Origin: Synechocystis sp. PCC 6714 | Lineage (GTDB): Bacteria > Cyanobacteriota > Cyanobacteriia > Cyanobacteriales > Microcystaceae | Length of the DNA: 64,000 bases | Direction: 5' to 3' | NCBI RefSeq assembly: GCF_000478825.2 | Contig: NZ_CP007542.1 | Span: forward strand, 620,001-684,000 | Notes under the pieces: model-generated | What the model was told of the DNA's origin: nothing | The model's input: only the letters and a program-made list of their open reading frames with translations | The model's database searches: none | Position numbers and translations under genes: made by a program | Shown: in pieces, positions 44,354 through 53,146 of the stretch | Layout: every line of letters starts with the position of its first letter | Position numbering within the stretch: the first letter of the stretch is position 1

Positions 44354-46873
44354 TCAATAAGGAATCCGTAAAGCTCGATAAAATTCTCGAAAGGCAGGTT
44401 CATGGGGAGCGATTTCATAAGCCCATTTTCCCAATTGCCGAATTCCATCAGCATCCATAGAGCGATTTTCAGCCCCCTTTATTGCTATATCTATGAATAA
44501 TTCTGCCGCAGCAAAACGAATTTTAGGATTAGATGAATTTTTGGCAAAATTGACCAATCCTTCAACATTTCCTGCTTTGATTAATTTGTCAAATTTCTGA
44601 GCATCTTGATAATCTTTTACTTTTTGACATAATTCCAAGACTACGGGATTATGAGGATCTATTTTCTTAAGTTGATTGAAATTTTCTAATGCGGAGTCAT
44701 TGCTAATCTTATCCTTTGCCCATTGTTGTCGAATTGCTTCTGCTTTATATTCTGCTAAATAACTTCTAGAATTTTGGCTTTGCAGTAAATCATACCAAAA
44801 CTCAGCAAATTCAAGATGTTCGCTAAAATCATCAATTTTTCTGCGTTGGGCCGAGCAAAGTTGATCAATATTTTCTCGCCATTCTGAGTTAGATTGGATG
44901 CATGATTTAATATTATTTAATGACTTGATAGATCGCCGCCAATCAAATTGCTGAAGATGATAACGCCCTTCATGATAGTTAACAAAGTTAGAGCTATAAA
45001 TTTCAGCCGGGGACTGAGGGGGATATATCGGTTTAAGATGAATGGCACGAAGAATATGATTGTCCAAGCAAGCCGCTACAGCAAAACCCCAGTCGCTATA
45101 CAATGCACTCAGTTGCTCATTAGGAAAATTAAGGTTTGAAAAGAGATGAGAATATTGATAATAACAACCAGGTAAAATTGTTAGCTGATTAAATTTCATC
45201 CCTCGCAAATTAGTTTCTTGAAGTGTATTTAACACCATCAATTCTAGTCTTAGACCATCCTTCAATCCCTCAACTCCTATTGGATCTTTTTGTTTGAATT
45301 TTTCTATTAAATCGTCTACCAACTTAACTAACTTACTCTGGAGAGTTTCAAAGTTAATATTTTCTGTATCCATCCAAACAATATCATGCAATTTTGGATT
45401 ATGTTCCAAGTTAGCCAATAATGTAAACCACAGACAGATAAACTTAGCAAATAAAGAGAGATCTGCTTCATCATTTTGCGTAATTTGCTCGTGCAATGCT
45501 ATGGTCAGATTATGAAGTGTCGTTATACTAGGGTTTTCCAACCATTCCTTTTCTGACAAATCAATTAGTTCTTTGCTTCCTTTTTTATTCCAGTGCTCAG
45601 CTATCAGCCATGGCTCGATATGTTGAGCCATGTTCCGTTCAACAATACTGTCACTACCAAATTTTTGTAAAAATAATTGGCTTTTATTTAACGCTGACTG
45701 ATGTTCAAGATTTTTAAGATCAACCTCAATATCTTGGATACTAATAAGTCGATCTCTTTTGATTAAATCTTTAAGAATATTTAATTGCTCTTTGATTTCA
45801 GGATTCTGTATTTTACGCCATTCACGGCTAGCTTGTTGCCATTCCTTCAAGCTGGCATAAATAAATCCTTTCAAATAAGCTGAGGTGTCGCAATTTAGCT
45901 GGGCTAAGCATAAAAATGCCTCTTGATATTTTTGCGTTTTAACATAAATTGTAGCAAGCTTTAATTGTATATTACTTATGTTAAAAGATTGGTCAATAGA
46001 TAAAACATCTTCAACAACGGCCGAATAAACTATTTTGGCTTCTTCAAAGTTATTCTTTTTTTCTAGGGTGATAGCTTGTCGAACTTTAGCTTGTACATCG
46101 ATAATTTTGGTTAACTTTTGTAAAAGATTTTTGCCATCGGATCTTCTGAATTCTAAAAGTGAATTTTTACATAATTCTACAGACGCTTCCAATTGATTGT
46201 TAGTTGCCAATAAACGAGCTTTTTTTAGGTTATTTTCGTATTTTTCTTCCCTTTCAATTGAAGCATTATAATCGGAAATTCTTGCATCTAATTGAGATGT
46301 AGGTATAATAGCTTTTGCTTCATTAATTATGACAAGAGCTTTTTTAAAATAAAGTTGGCTGGCTAATTGTTCCGCATTAATTAATTTTTCTTGAAACTGT
46401 TCGTGCTTTTGAATGGTATTGTTTAAATTGTTAATTGATCTTTCTAAGGTTTCGTCATAAACAATTTGTTCAGCTTGCTGATATAAACTTTGTGCTTTGT
46501 TTAGATTTGGTAAACTTTGTTGGTCACAAGGATTATTTTTGGCTATTTCAACTAGTTGATCAGCTGATCTAATTAATTCTTTCGCCCGATTAATATCTTG
46601 TTGCCATTGCTGGTGCCATGTGCTCAATAGCTCAAGTTTGTTTCCTAAGAATTGATTTCTGATCCATTTTTCTAATCCTGAAGGACTAGATTCCCAAATC
46701 GATAAAGTTGACTTGGCCAATCTAGTGGCTTGTACTATTTTTTTTCTTCTGACAAGATAATCAATATCTTGCAAAAATTTGTTTGTTTGTCTACATTTTT
46801 CAATGAGCCTAAAAACTTGCACCCCAAAAATAAACTGGGTTAGTCGGTCAACGAATTGAGTGATAATATTCAT
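44354..46873 (-). CDS. Large TPR-like helical protein of the Hsp70 operon
   Basis: About 839 residues, almost wholly helical, with no enzyme motif I recognise. The first 20 residues are hydrophobic (NIITQFVDRLTQFIFGVQVF) and may touch the membrane. Repeats of TPR character occur throughout: AKSTLSIWESSPSGLEKWIR, AEQLASQLYFKKALVIINEA, AKIVYSAVVEDVLSID, TQKYQEAFLCLAQLN and LENFNQLKKIDPHNPVVLEL. It starts by an ATGA overlap with the stop of the LysM gene (ATG at 46873), and ends 11 bases before the second Hsp70 gene. TPR proteins often present Hsp70 or its clients; a scaffold between the membrane LysM protein and the Hsp70s is my inference. Codon use is AT-rich and there are no HIP1 sites in the gene. 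Confidence 0.8.
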   Translation of the reverse strand: MNIITQFVDRLTQFIFGVQVFRLIEKCRQTNKFLQDIDYLVRRKKIVQATRLAKSTLSIWESSPSGLEKWIRNQFLGNKLELLSTWHQQWQQDINRAKELIRSADQLVEIAKNNPCDQQSLPNLNKAQSLYQQAEQIVYDETLERSINNLNNTIQKHEQFQEKLINAEQLASQLYFKKALVIINEAKAIIPTSQLDARISDYNASIEREEKYENNLKKARLLATNNQLEASVELCKNSLLEFRRSDGKNLLQKLTKIIDVQAKVRQAITLEKKNNFEEAKIVYSAVVEDVLSIDQSFNISNIQLKLATIYVKTQKYQEAFLCLAQLNCDTSAYLKGFIYASLKEWQQASREWRKIQNPEIKEQLNILKDLIKRDRLISIQDIEVDLKNLEHQSALNKSQLFLQKFGSDSIVERNMAQHIEPWLIAEHWNKKGSKELIDLSEKEWLENPSITTLHNLTIALHEQITQNDEADLSLFAKFICLWFTLLANLEHNPKLHDIVWMDTENINFETLQSKLVKLVDDLIEKFKQKDPIGVEGLKDGLRLELMVLNTLQETNLRGMKFNQLTILPGCYYQYSHLFSNLNFPNEQLSALYSDWGFAVAACLDNHILRAIHLKPIYPPQSPAEIYSSNFVNYHEGRYHLQQFDWRRSIKSLNNIKSCIQSNSEWRENIDQLCSAQRRKIDDFSEHLEFAEFWYDLLQSQNSRSYLAEYKAEAIRQQWAKDKISNDSALENFNQLKKIDPHNPVVLELCQKVKDYQDAQKFDKLIKAGNVEGLVNFAKNSSNPKIRFAAAELFIDIAIKGAENRSMDADGIRQLGKWAYEIAPHEPAFREFYRALRIPY

Positions 46874-47403
46874 AAGCATTCACTATTAGGATTAGGAATC
46901 AAAAGCTTATCGCCAATTTCAAGAAAATCTTCTCTTCCTTCAAGACTTGGATTTTTTTGAACAATCAATGTCTGTTGTTCAGCATTGCCATAGAAGCGCA
47001 TGGCAAGTAAAGATAAGGAATCTCCTCCCCTAACGACATACTCAAATCCTTGATTACAAGTTTGGATTGAAGAGGGTTTGGTCGTAGCCTGAATTGTTTC
47101 CGTTTGGGCGATTTTATCTTGAAGTTGGCCGACTTTATTTTGAAGTTGACTAACTGTGTTTTGTGTTGGCCAGTAAACTCCAATACCCCCCAGAACAATT
47201 CCCAAGGCTAGAAAGGCGATCGCCGTTAGGAGTAACCAGGAAGGAACACCTGAACTTTTATTGATGACGGAACTCTGGGGACTAGGAGCAACGGGTAAAT
47301 CCATTAGTCCACGGATCAATGTCAAATCCGTTTCACAGTTTGGGCAAATGTCCTCTACCACTCCAGGGCGATCACAGACGGGACAGGGAATTTTAACAGT
47401 CAT
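46870..47403 (-). CDS. Zinc-ribbon, transmembrane, LysM protein
   Basis: A 177-residue protein in four parts: an N-terminal zinc ribbon (Cys7, Cys10, Cys20, Cys23 in CPVC and CPNC), one transmembrane helix (55-78, LLLTAIAFLALGIVLGGIG), a short coiled coil (SQLQNKVGQLQDKIAQ) and a C-terminal LysM domain (121-171, YVVRGGDSLSLLAMRFYGNA, ending GDKLLIPNP). With the zinc ribbon inside, the LysM would face the periplasm and could bind peptidoglycan; that orientation is inference. It is the second gene of the Hsp70 operon: 23 bases after the first Hsp70 and overlapping the TPR gene by 4 bases. Zinc ribbons of this kind often mediate protein contact with chaperone partners. Confidence 0.85.
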   Translation of the reverse strand: MTVKIPCPVCDRPGVVEDICPNCETDLTLIRGLMDLPVAPSPQSSVINKSSGVPSWLLLTAIAFLALGIVLGGIGVYWPTQNTVSQLQNKVGQLQDKIAQTETIQATTKPSSIQTCNQGFEYVVRGGDSLSLLAMRFYGNAEQQTLIVQKNPSLEGREDFLEIGDKLLIPNPNSECL

Positions 47404-47426
47404 GAATATTCTAAATATGGTTGAGC

Positions 47427-49637
47427 TTATTTTGTTAACCCAGTGGCAACAGTGCCAGTAGCTATTTCTTGATCAAGATACTTTTCGACATCAGGAGATA
47501 GTTGTTGTAACAAACTTTGAACTTCTTGCATATCATTATGTTCAAGTGCATAAAGCATTCGAGCAAATTTATCGGTCATGGCATTAGCCGCAGTTGGATT
47601 AATTTGAAGAGCACGATTAATTGAAACTCGGCATAGCAAAATTAGGTTAACCAGGTCTGGGAGATTTTCGTCTTCCCGTTTTGCGTCCTCCACAAACTTT
47701 TGTAGCCCAGATAAATTATCCTTATCAATGGCATCTTTTAAATTTGCCACTATGTTTTTAATCCTTACCTGTTGCTCTTGGGGAATTGCAGAGTGACAAT
47801 GCTCGATTACAAATTCAAAACGTGAGAGGAAGTAGTAAGCCAAACCATGATCTTCAGAGATACAGGTACGAAACTCTTTAAGTTTTTCATTGGCTACCCT
47901 TCTACGATCTTCCAAGACTCGTCCGTCACTTCCCATCATCGAATTACTAGCTTGAACGATTTCGCCAGCCAATTCATATACTTGCTCAACCCCCCGAGTA
48001 GTCAACTGACCTTTTCTGTTTAACTGGTCAATTAATTCTTCTACTTCTTTGGCGATCGCCGTATCTTGGCCACCTCTTCCAAATGAACAACTTACTCTCA
48101 CAGATTCATCATTACGAAGATGGGCAGTCATCTGCACCGCCTCGTTTTGCTCGTCAATTTCCGATAAAACAGTAACTTCTGTCCCTTTAGAGTAATGTTT
48201 GTCAAGGGCTAACCACATTTGTCCAATCGGCTCATCGACGGATGTGTGATCTAGCTGATTTCTGACTTCATCTGGGGAGAAAAATTTGAAATGAATTAAC
48301 CGCTGGCCATCAGCTTCAATTTTAAAAATATGGGATTGTTTAACTGGTAAATCTTCGCCTTTTTTGATTAAAACAAAACGTGGATCATCGGTAAGCTTAA
48401 TGCAGTAATTACGGGAAACGGTTAAGCTTTTTTCTACTAAACCAGCGGCAACAATACCGGCACCTTCAGCAACTGCATACATTGGTCGGGGATGGACAAC
48501 TACTTTATCTTTTCCAAACGCTTCTTGGACTTTTTGCTGAACAACGGGAATTTGGGAAGATCCCCCCACCATTAAAACAATATCAATTCCGCTTTCAGAC
48601 TCGTTGGCATCTTCGATCGCCTGTTGACAAATCTTGATACTTCGCTCAACTAAGGGCAGAATCATCGGCTCGAATTCTGAACGAGTTATAGCGCATTTAA
48701 TAAAAAATAATGCACCGAATTCATCTATTAAAGGCTCTGTAATTTCAATGTTTGCTTCTGTACGATTACTTAAATCAATTTTTGCTTGTTCAGCTGCTAG
48801 CTTAAAACTACCTATCAACCTTTTTTGTTTTATACTAGGCATCTTACCAATCAAAGCATTAATATCATCCAAATCTTCTTCTTGAGCTACTTTTTGCTTA
48901 ACCAACTCGATGAGCTTGTTATCAATATCATCCCCGCCTAGCCATAAGTCCCCGGCTTTTCCTAATTCACTAAACCAATCCCCAGCCGCACTAATCACAG
49001 ATGAGTCAAATGTTCCACCACCGAAGTCATAAACTAAGATAGTTTTTACATCATCTGAACCAGGCTTAAAGCCGTGGGAGATGGCAGCGGCTGTTGGTTC
49101 TGATAATAGTTCCTTAACCTTTAGCCCTGCCCGTTTAGCTGCATTCTGAGTGGCATAGCGCTGTTTATCATTGAAATAAGCTGGAATGGTAATAACTGCT
49201 TCTGTTATTTTCCCCTTCTGTTTTTGACTTTCTTGATTTTCCTGATAAACCTGAGCATTTTTGACAACTTGCTTGAGAATTTTCGCTGAAATATCTTCGG
49301 GTTCGTACTCCTTCCCCCCTAATATGACGACAAGACTGTCCTCTGTGCCCTGACTGGATTGTTTGATTTTATAACTTAAATGTTCACATTGCTTCTGAAC
49401 AATAGGTTCACCGAAACCACGCCCCATAATTCGCTTAATCGAACCAATAACATTTTCTGGGTCTTGCTTAAGCTGATAGTAGGCTTTGTGTCCAACTATG
49501 GTCTCACCATTGTCAAGTCCCACTACTGAGCGGGTTAGACTTTTCCCACCTTCGTCAGTTACAACTTCGACTTGGGCAAATTTAAAGGCCCCTACCGAAT
49601 TAGTTGTTCCCAAATCGATGCCTATGCAGTTGCCCAT
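47427..49637 (-). CDS. Hsp70-like ATPase with helical C-terminal extension (Hsp70-A), first gene of operon
   Basis: 736 residues. The nucleotide-binding domain carries the complete phosphate-1 loop GIDLGTTNSVGAF, VYDFGGGTFDSS, AYFNDKQRYATQNAAKRAGL with EPTAAAI after it, and VLMVGGSSQIPVVQ, so ATP binding should be intact. The region after about 390 is a divergent substrate-binding domain (RNYCIKLTDDPRFVLIKKGE, DEQNEAVQMTAHLRND), much less like DnaK than the ATPase part. From about 600 the protein is a helical tail (LQKFVEDAKREDENLPDLVN; FARMLYALEHNDMQEVQSLL) with no J domain and no EEVD-like end. Over the first 550 residues it is strikingly similar to Hsp70-B downstream. It differs from the main DnaK proteins in the C-terminal half. 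No signal peptide. Confidence 0.9.
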   Translation of the reverse strand: MGNCIGIDLGTTNSVGAFKFAQVEVVTDEGGKSLTRSVVGLDNGETIVGHKAYYQLKQDPENVIGSIKRIMGRGFGEPIVQKQCEHLSYKIKQSSQGTEDSLVVILGGKEYEPEDISAKILKQVVKNAQVYQENQESQKQKGKITEAVITIPAYFNDKQRYATQNAAKRAGLKVKELLSEPTAAAISHGFKPGSDDVKTILVYDFGGGTFDSSVISAAGDWFSELGKAGDLWLGGDDIDNKLIELVKQKVAQEEDLDDINALIGKMPSIKQKRLIGSFKLAAEQAKIDLSNRTEANIEITEPLIDEFGALFFIKCAITRSEFEPMILPLVERSIKICQQAIEDANESESGIDIVLMVGGSSQIPVVQQKVQEAFGKDKVVVHPRPMYAVAEGAGIVAAGLVEKSLTVSRNYCIKLTDDPRFVLIKKGEDLPVKQSHIFKIEADGQRLIHFKFFSPDEVRNQLDHTSVDEPIGQMWLALDKHYSKGTEVTVLSEIDEQNEAVQMTAHLRNDESVRVSCSFGRGGQDTAIAKEVEELIDQLNRKGQLTTRGVEQVYELAGEIVQASNSMMGSDGRVLEDRRRVANEKLKEFRTCISEDHGLAYYFLSRFEFVIEHCHSAIPQEQQVRIKNIVANLKDAIDKDNLSGLQKFVEDAKREDENLPDLVNLILLCRVSINRALQINPTAANAMTDKFARMLYALEHNDMQEVQSLLQQLSPDVEKYLDQEIATGTVATGLTK

Positions 49638-49715
49638 AACTAAATACCAATATCAACTATAGTAGAAGTGCTTTTCGTGCAATCGTTCCATAATGTTAGC
49701 AACTGAATCAGCTAG
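49638..49715 (-). promoter_or_regulatory. Possible promoter of the Hsp70 operon
   Basis: On the minus strand, TTGCAC and TATAGT are 15 bases apart, with TATAGT about 20-25 bases before the first Hsp70 ATG. The spacing is shorter than ideal, and AACATTATG upstream is another candidate. No CIRCE inverted repeat (TTAGCACTC-N9-GAGTGCTAA) is present, so the operon does not look HrcA-controlled. The sequence TATAGTTGATA also recalls the end of the dispersed repeat at 206-299. Confidence 0.3.
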
Positions 49716-49915
49716 AGGATCATAGTATAAAAAACTTTACATTCTTAGCTTGATGAAGCGGACATCGTATCGACCAGATGTATGTAAAATGCCCGCAATG
49801 ACTCCTTACAGCGTAATCGTTGTAAGAAATGAATGAACGACTCTTTATGTCACGAGGTCCTGACATTTTTAGTACCCAACCACTACTTTGATTGGATGGG
49901 ATATAAAAGACCGAA

Positions 49916-50548
49916 CTATAAAACCCCTTTGGAACTGGGAATGGTATCAGCCCGACGGGGGTCAACTTCGATCGCCATGCGCATGGCCCGGGCAAAGGCT
50001 TTGAACGTGGCTTCGATAATGTGATGGGAATTAATACCGTCAAGCTGGCGGATATGGAGGGTCATTTGACTGTGGTTAACGACGGCCACAAAGAATTCTC
50101 GCACCAGTTGGGTGTCGTAGGTACCTACCCTTTCCGTGGGAATTTGCAGACCATAGCTGAGGTGGGGTCGCCCGGAAAAGTCCAATGACACCTGTACCAG
50201 GGCTTCGTCCAAAGGAGCAATGAAATGGCCAAAACGATTAATACCCCGGCGATCGCCCAGGGCTTCGGCCAAGGCTTGACCAAGGGTAATGCCCACATCT
50301 TCGTTGGTGTGGTGATCGTCAATTTCAATATCCCCGGTGGCGTTCACTTCCAAATCAATCAGACCGTGGGAGGCAATCTGATGCAACATATGATCTAAAA
50401 ACGGAACCCCAGTGGCCACATGGCACAGACCATTACCCATCAAATTCAAACTCACCCGCACATCAGTTTCTTTGGTGACTCGATGCACCGCCGCGGCACG
50501 GGGAGAAAAGTTGGGGACAAGCAAGGATGGGGTGGAGGACTCCGGCAT
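49916..50548 (-). CDS. hisB: Imidazoleglycerol-phosphate dehydratase
   Basis: Histidine biosynthesis step seven, dehydration of imidazole glycerol phosphate to imidazole acetol phosphate. The 210-residue single-function form has the metal-binding motifs [30 protein letters not shown] and [15 protein letters not shown]. It lacks the phosphatase domain of enterobacterial HisB, as usual in cyanobacteria. The start is the ATG at 50548 ([10 protein letters not shown]); a TTG two codons upstream is less likely. A 278-base gap separates it from the Hsp70 operon; I see nothing else there. Confidence 0.95.
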   Translation of the reverse strand: MPESSTPSLLVPNFSPRAAAVHRVTKETDVRVSLNLMGNGLCHVATGVPFLDHMLHQIASHGLIDLEVNATGDIEIDDHHTNEDVGITLGQALAEALGDRRGINRFGHFIAPLDEALVQVSLDFSGRPHLSYGLQIPTERVGTYDTQLVREFFVAVVNHSQMTLHIRQLDGINSHHIIEATFKAFARAMRMAIEVDPRRADTIPSSKGVL

Positions 50549-50742
50549 GGGCAACAGTTTATGTGAATTGAGGAGGAGACAGACTAGGTAGAATAGGTCT
50601 GCACGGGGAAAGGTACTTCTGTCGAAATTTCAGAATAAATTTCCCCCATTACCATGCTAATCCACCGGGAACCACCGTTGAGCAATCAGATAAATAACAT
50701 TCAAGGGGAATTTGGGGCTATTCACCATCTCTCCCCATCGGT

Positions 50743-51921
50743 TCAGGCGTCGACTGGTAGTGCCAAACTTTCTGCACAGAGCCACAGAGCTCTGGGGACG
50801 TGGAAACAGCCTTTCCATTTACCACCCTTAAGATTGAGCAACACTTCCCCCCGCCGGTTGAGGTAGCCAAACCATTCCCCATACTCCGGATCAGCGAAAT
50901 GACTCCAGGCATAGTCGTGGACCCGCTCAAACCATTGCCAGCATTGCTCCCGCCCGGTAATTTGATGTCCCTTAGCTAGAGCAACGAGGGTTTCTAGGTG
51001 TACCCACCAGAGTTTTTGGTCCCATTCCAATTGTTGGGGAGGGTGACCCTGGCGATCAAGAAAATAAAAGATACCGCCAAATTCTTCATCCCAGGCATAT
51101 TCCAAAGTGTTCAAAACCACTTCAATGGCTTGCTCTAACAACTGGCGATCGCCGTTCCGTTGGGCAATGTCCATCATGAACCACATGGCTTCGATGCCAT
51201 GGCCGGGGTTAAGCAAACGCCCTTCAAAACTATCAACAAACTCCCCCGTGGGGGTCACGGCTTCCCGCATTAGCCCCAGTTCCGGATCAAGGAAATCCGT
51301 CATCACCTCCTTAACGGTTTGGGTTAACACCTCTTCCACGGTGGCAGGGGGTAATAACCATTCCATTTCCAGGGTGAGGTTAGCTAAAATCATTGGCACC
51401 GCTAGGGATTTTAGAGGTCGGGTGCCGGGGTAGGATTTTTCGTATTGGCCCTTAGGGTTATGCTGACGGCGTAGGACGTTATTGTAGGCCTGTAGAGCAA
51501 TGGTTTTAGCTTCTTCTTCTGCACTGGCCAGGGCATATTGACTAAAGGCCATGGCGGCGAAACAATCAGAAAAGACATTATAGGGTTGTTTAAGGGGCTT
51601 TCCTGCCTGATCTAAGGCAAAGTACCAATTACCATCTTTATCCCGGCCGTAGCGGGCCAAAAAATCAGCACCGTGGCGGGCAATTTCTAACCATTGGGGT
51701 CTTGATTCCAAACGGTTGTAAAAAACAGCAAACTGCCACACCTGACGGTTTTGTAACCAAATGAATTTATCGGTGTCAAAAACTTGTCCTTTACGGTCTA
51801 AACAGGTGAAATACCCTCCCCCTTGGTGATCAAGGGAATATTTTTCCCAAAAGGGTAACACGTCCTCGTATAAAGCCTCTTGGTATCGTTGGGCTAGCTC
51901 CTGACGGCGATGGGCAATCAT
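50743..51921 (-). CDS. N-acylglucosamine 2-epimerase (AGE family)
   Basis: A 392-residue alpha-toroid enzyme interconverting N-acetylglucosamine and N-acetylmannosamine. Family blocks: [54 protein letters not shown] with the catalytic histidine, and [14 protein letters not shown] with the second. Length and blocks match the Synechocystis N-acylglucosamine 2-epimerase that has been used in sialic acid synthesis. Nothing in the sequence suggests damage. It is transcribed alone, with hisB 194 bases downstream. Confidence 0.93.
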   Translation of the reverse strand: MIAHRRQELAQRYQEALYEDVLPFWEKYSLDHQGGGYFTCLDRKGQVFDTDKFIWLQNRQVWQFAVFYNRLESRPQWLEIARHGADFLARYGRDKDGNWYFALDQAGKPLKQPYNVFSDCFAAMAFSQYALASAEEEAKTIALQAYNNVLRRQHNPKGQYEKSYPGTRPLKSLAVPMILANLTLEMEWLLPPATVEEVLTQTVKEVMTDFLDPELGLMREAVTPTGEFVDSFEGRLLNPGHGIEAMWFMMDIAQRNGDRQLLEQAIEVVLNTLEYAWDEEFGGIFYFLDRQGHPPQQLEWDQKLWWVHLETLVALAKGHQITGREQCWQWFERVHDYAWSHFADPEYGEWFGYLNRRGEVLLNLKGGKWKGCFHVPRALWLCAESLALPVDA

Positions 51922-52185
51922 AGACTTAAAATTTTGGGATTAATGTTAGCGTTGGAGTCCTGGGAAAAATGGCTTGCTTTTCAGACAACAACACAACATA
52001 ACATGAGTAGGCAAAAATACGGTTTCGACCTGGGGGAGTTAGAACAGTTTTTTTTCGCTGCAGGTAACTGTGAAAATTTGTTAAAAATCCTTACGTTGTC
52101 AATAAAAAGTGGGATTAATTTCGGCATTTAAACCATCATTAAATAAAGGAGATATTTTTCCCTTCCTCCGCCCAGTATTCCTGCC

Positions 52186-52998
52186 ATGATTTGCCCTAAC
52201 CGCCCCTTTTTGTTTGCTCTAATGGCGATCGCCACCGCTGGTTTATCCCTGTTAGCCCCGGGTCCAGTGGTAATTTTGCCCGTTGAAGCGGCCCTAACTC
52301 CGCCATTTATTGCCCAGGAACAGAATTCTGCCGCCGCCAGAGAACAAAAATTACTAGAGGGCTTCGACGAACTGGAGAGTGGTTCTCCCCTCAAGGCGAT
52401 CGCCATTTTCACCCAGGTGATCGACACCGACAATGGCAATGCCGATGCCTACAATTTGCGGGGGGTGGCCTATATGGTGATTGAACAATATTCCCAAGCA
52501 TTGGCGGATTTTAACCAGGCCATTGCCCTCAGCCCCAACGATCCGGCCATCTATTTCAATCGGGCTAACGTCCATGGGGTGATGAATAACTACCAAGGGG
52601 CGATCGATGATTGTGGCCAGGGTATTTTGCTTGATCCCCAGGATGCGGATCTTTTTATCTGTCGGGGCCAGGCCCAGTTGGGGTTAGAACAAACTAATCA
52701 GGCCATTGCCGATTTTGACCAGGCCATAGAAATCAATCCCCGTTCTGAGGAAGCCCATTATTTTCGGGGTATGGCCCATGCCATGGTGGGTAATTATGAA
52801 CGAGCTTTAGCTGACCTAGGCCGCACCATCCGCCTCAATCCCTACAATGCGGATGCGTTTATTCTCCGGGCTGGTATTCGATCAGAGCAGGGGGAAGTGG
52901 AGGAATCCCTGGACGATATGATCCATGCCATTAATTTGCTCGATCGCCAGGGACAGGGGGAAAGGGCAACGGAAATTCGGCAATTGTTGGGTTATTGA
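52186..52998 (+). CDS. Exported TPR protein
   Basis: A 270-residue protein with a signal peptide (FLFALMAIATAGLSLLAPGP, cleavage near EAA or IAQ). The mature part is six TPR units of the canonical 34-residue type, e.g. AYNLRGVAYMVIEQYSQALA, AIYFNRANVHGVMNNYQGAI, DLFICRGQAQLGLEQTNQAI, AHYFRGMAHAMVGNYERALA. It is a protein-interaction scaffold, probably periplasmic; the partner is unknown. The upstream 264 bases hold no other gene I can support. The next gene downstream is argJ, 148 bases away. Confidence 0.87.
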   Translation: MICPNRPFLFALMAIATAGLSLLAPGPVVILPVEAALTPPFIAQEQNSAAAREQKLLEGFDELESGSPLKAIAIFTQVIDTDNGNADAYNLRGVAYMVIEQYSQALADFNQAIALSPNDPAIYFNRANVHGVMNNYQGAIDDCGQGILLDPQDADLFICRGQAQLGLEQTNQAIADFDQAIEINPRSEEAHYFRGMAHAMVGNYERALADLGRTIRLNPYNADAFILRAGIRSEQGEVEESLDDMIHAINLLDRQGQGERATEIRQLLGY

Positions 52999-53146
52999 CG
53001 GATTTTATTGATCCCATGGTGGGATCGAGCGGAAAAAATTAGTGGAAAATCAGCAATTCCTGACGGGGGTTAAACTGCCGATAATTAACTCGAAGCAGAA
53101 CTGCTATGATTGACCTCTGAATTCGAGCATATGGCAGGCTTTTCCT

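Noticed and set aside
49638-49915. CIRCE heat-shock operator before the Hsp70 operon
   Set aside because: The inverted repeat TTAGCACTC-N9-GAGTGCTAA is absent; the stretch GTTAGCAACTGAATCAGCTAGAG only superficially recalls it.
49720-50043. 107-codon open frame before and into hisB
   Set aside because: Overlaps the hisB end in another frame and lacks any family pattern.
52003-52131. 42-codon plus-strand frame starting MSRQKYGFDL before the TPR gene
   Set aside because: Short, no ribosome site worth naming and no known family; could be real but cannot be supported.
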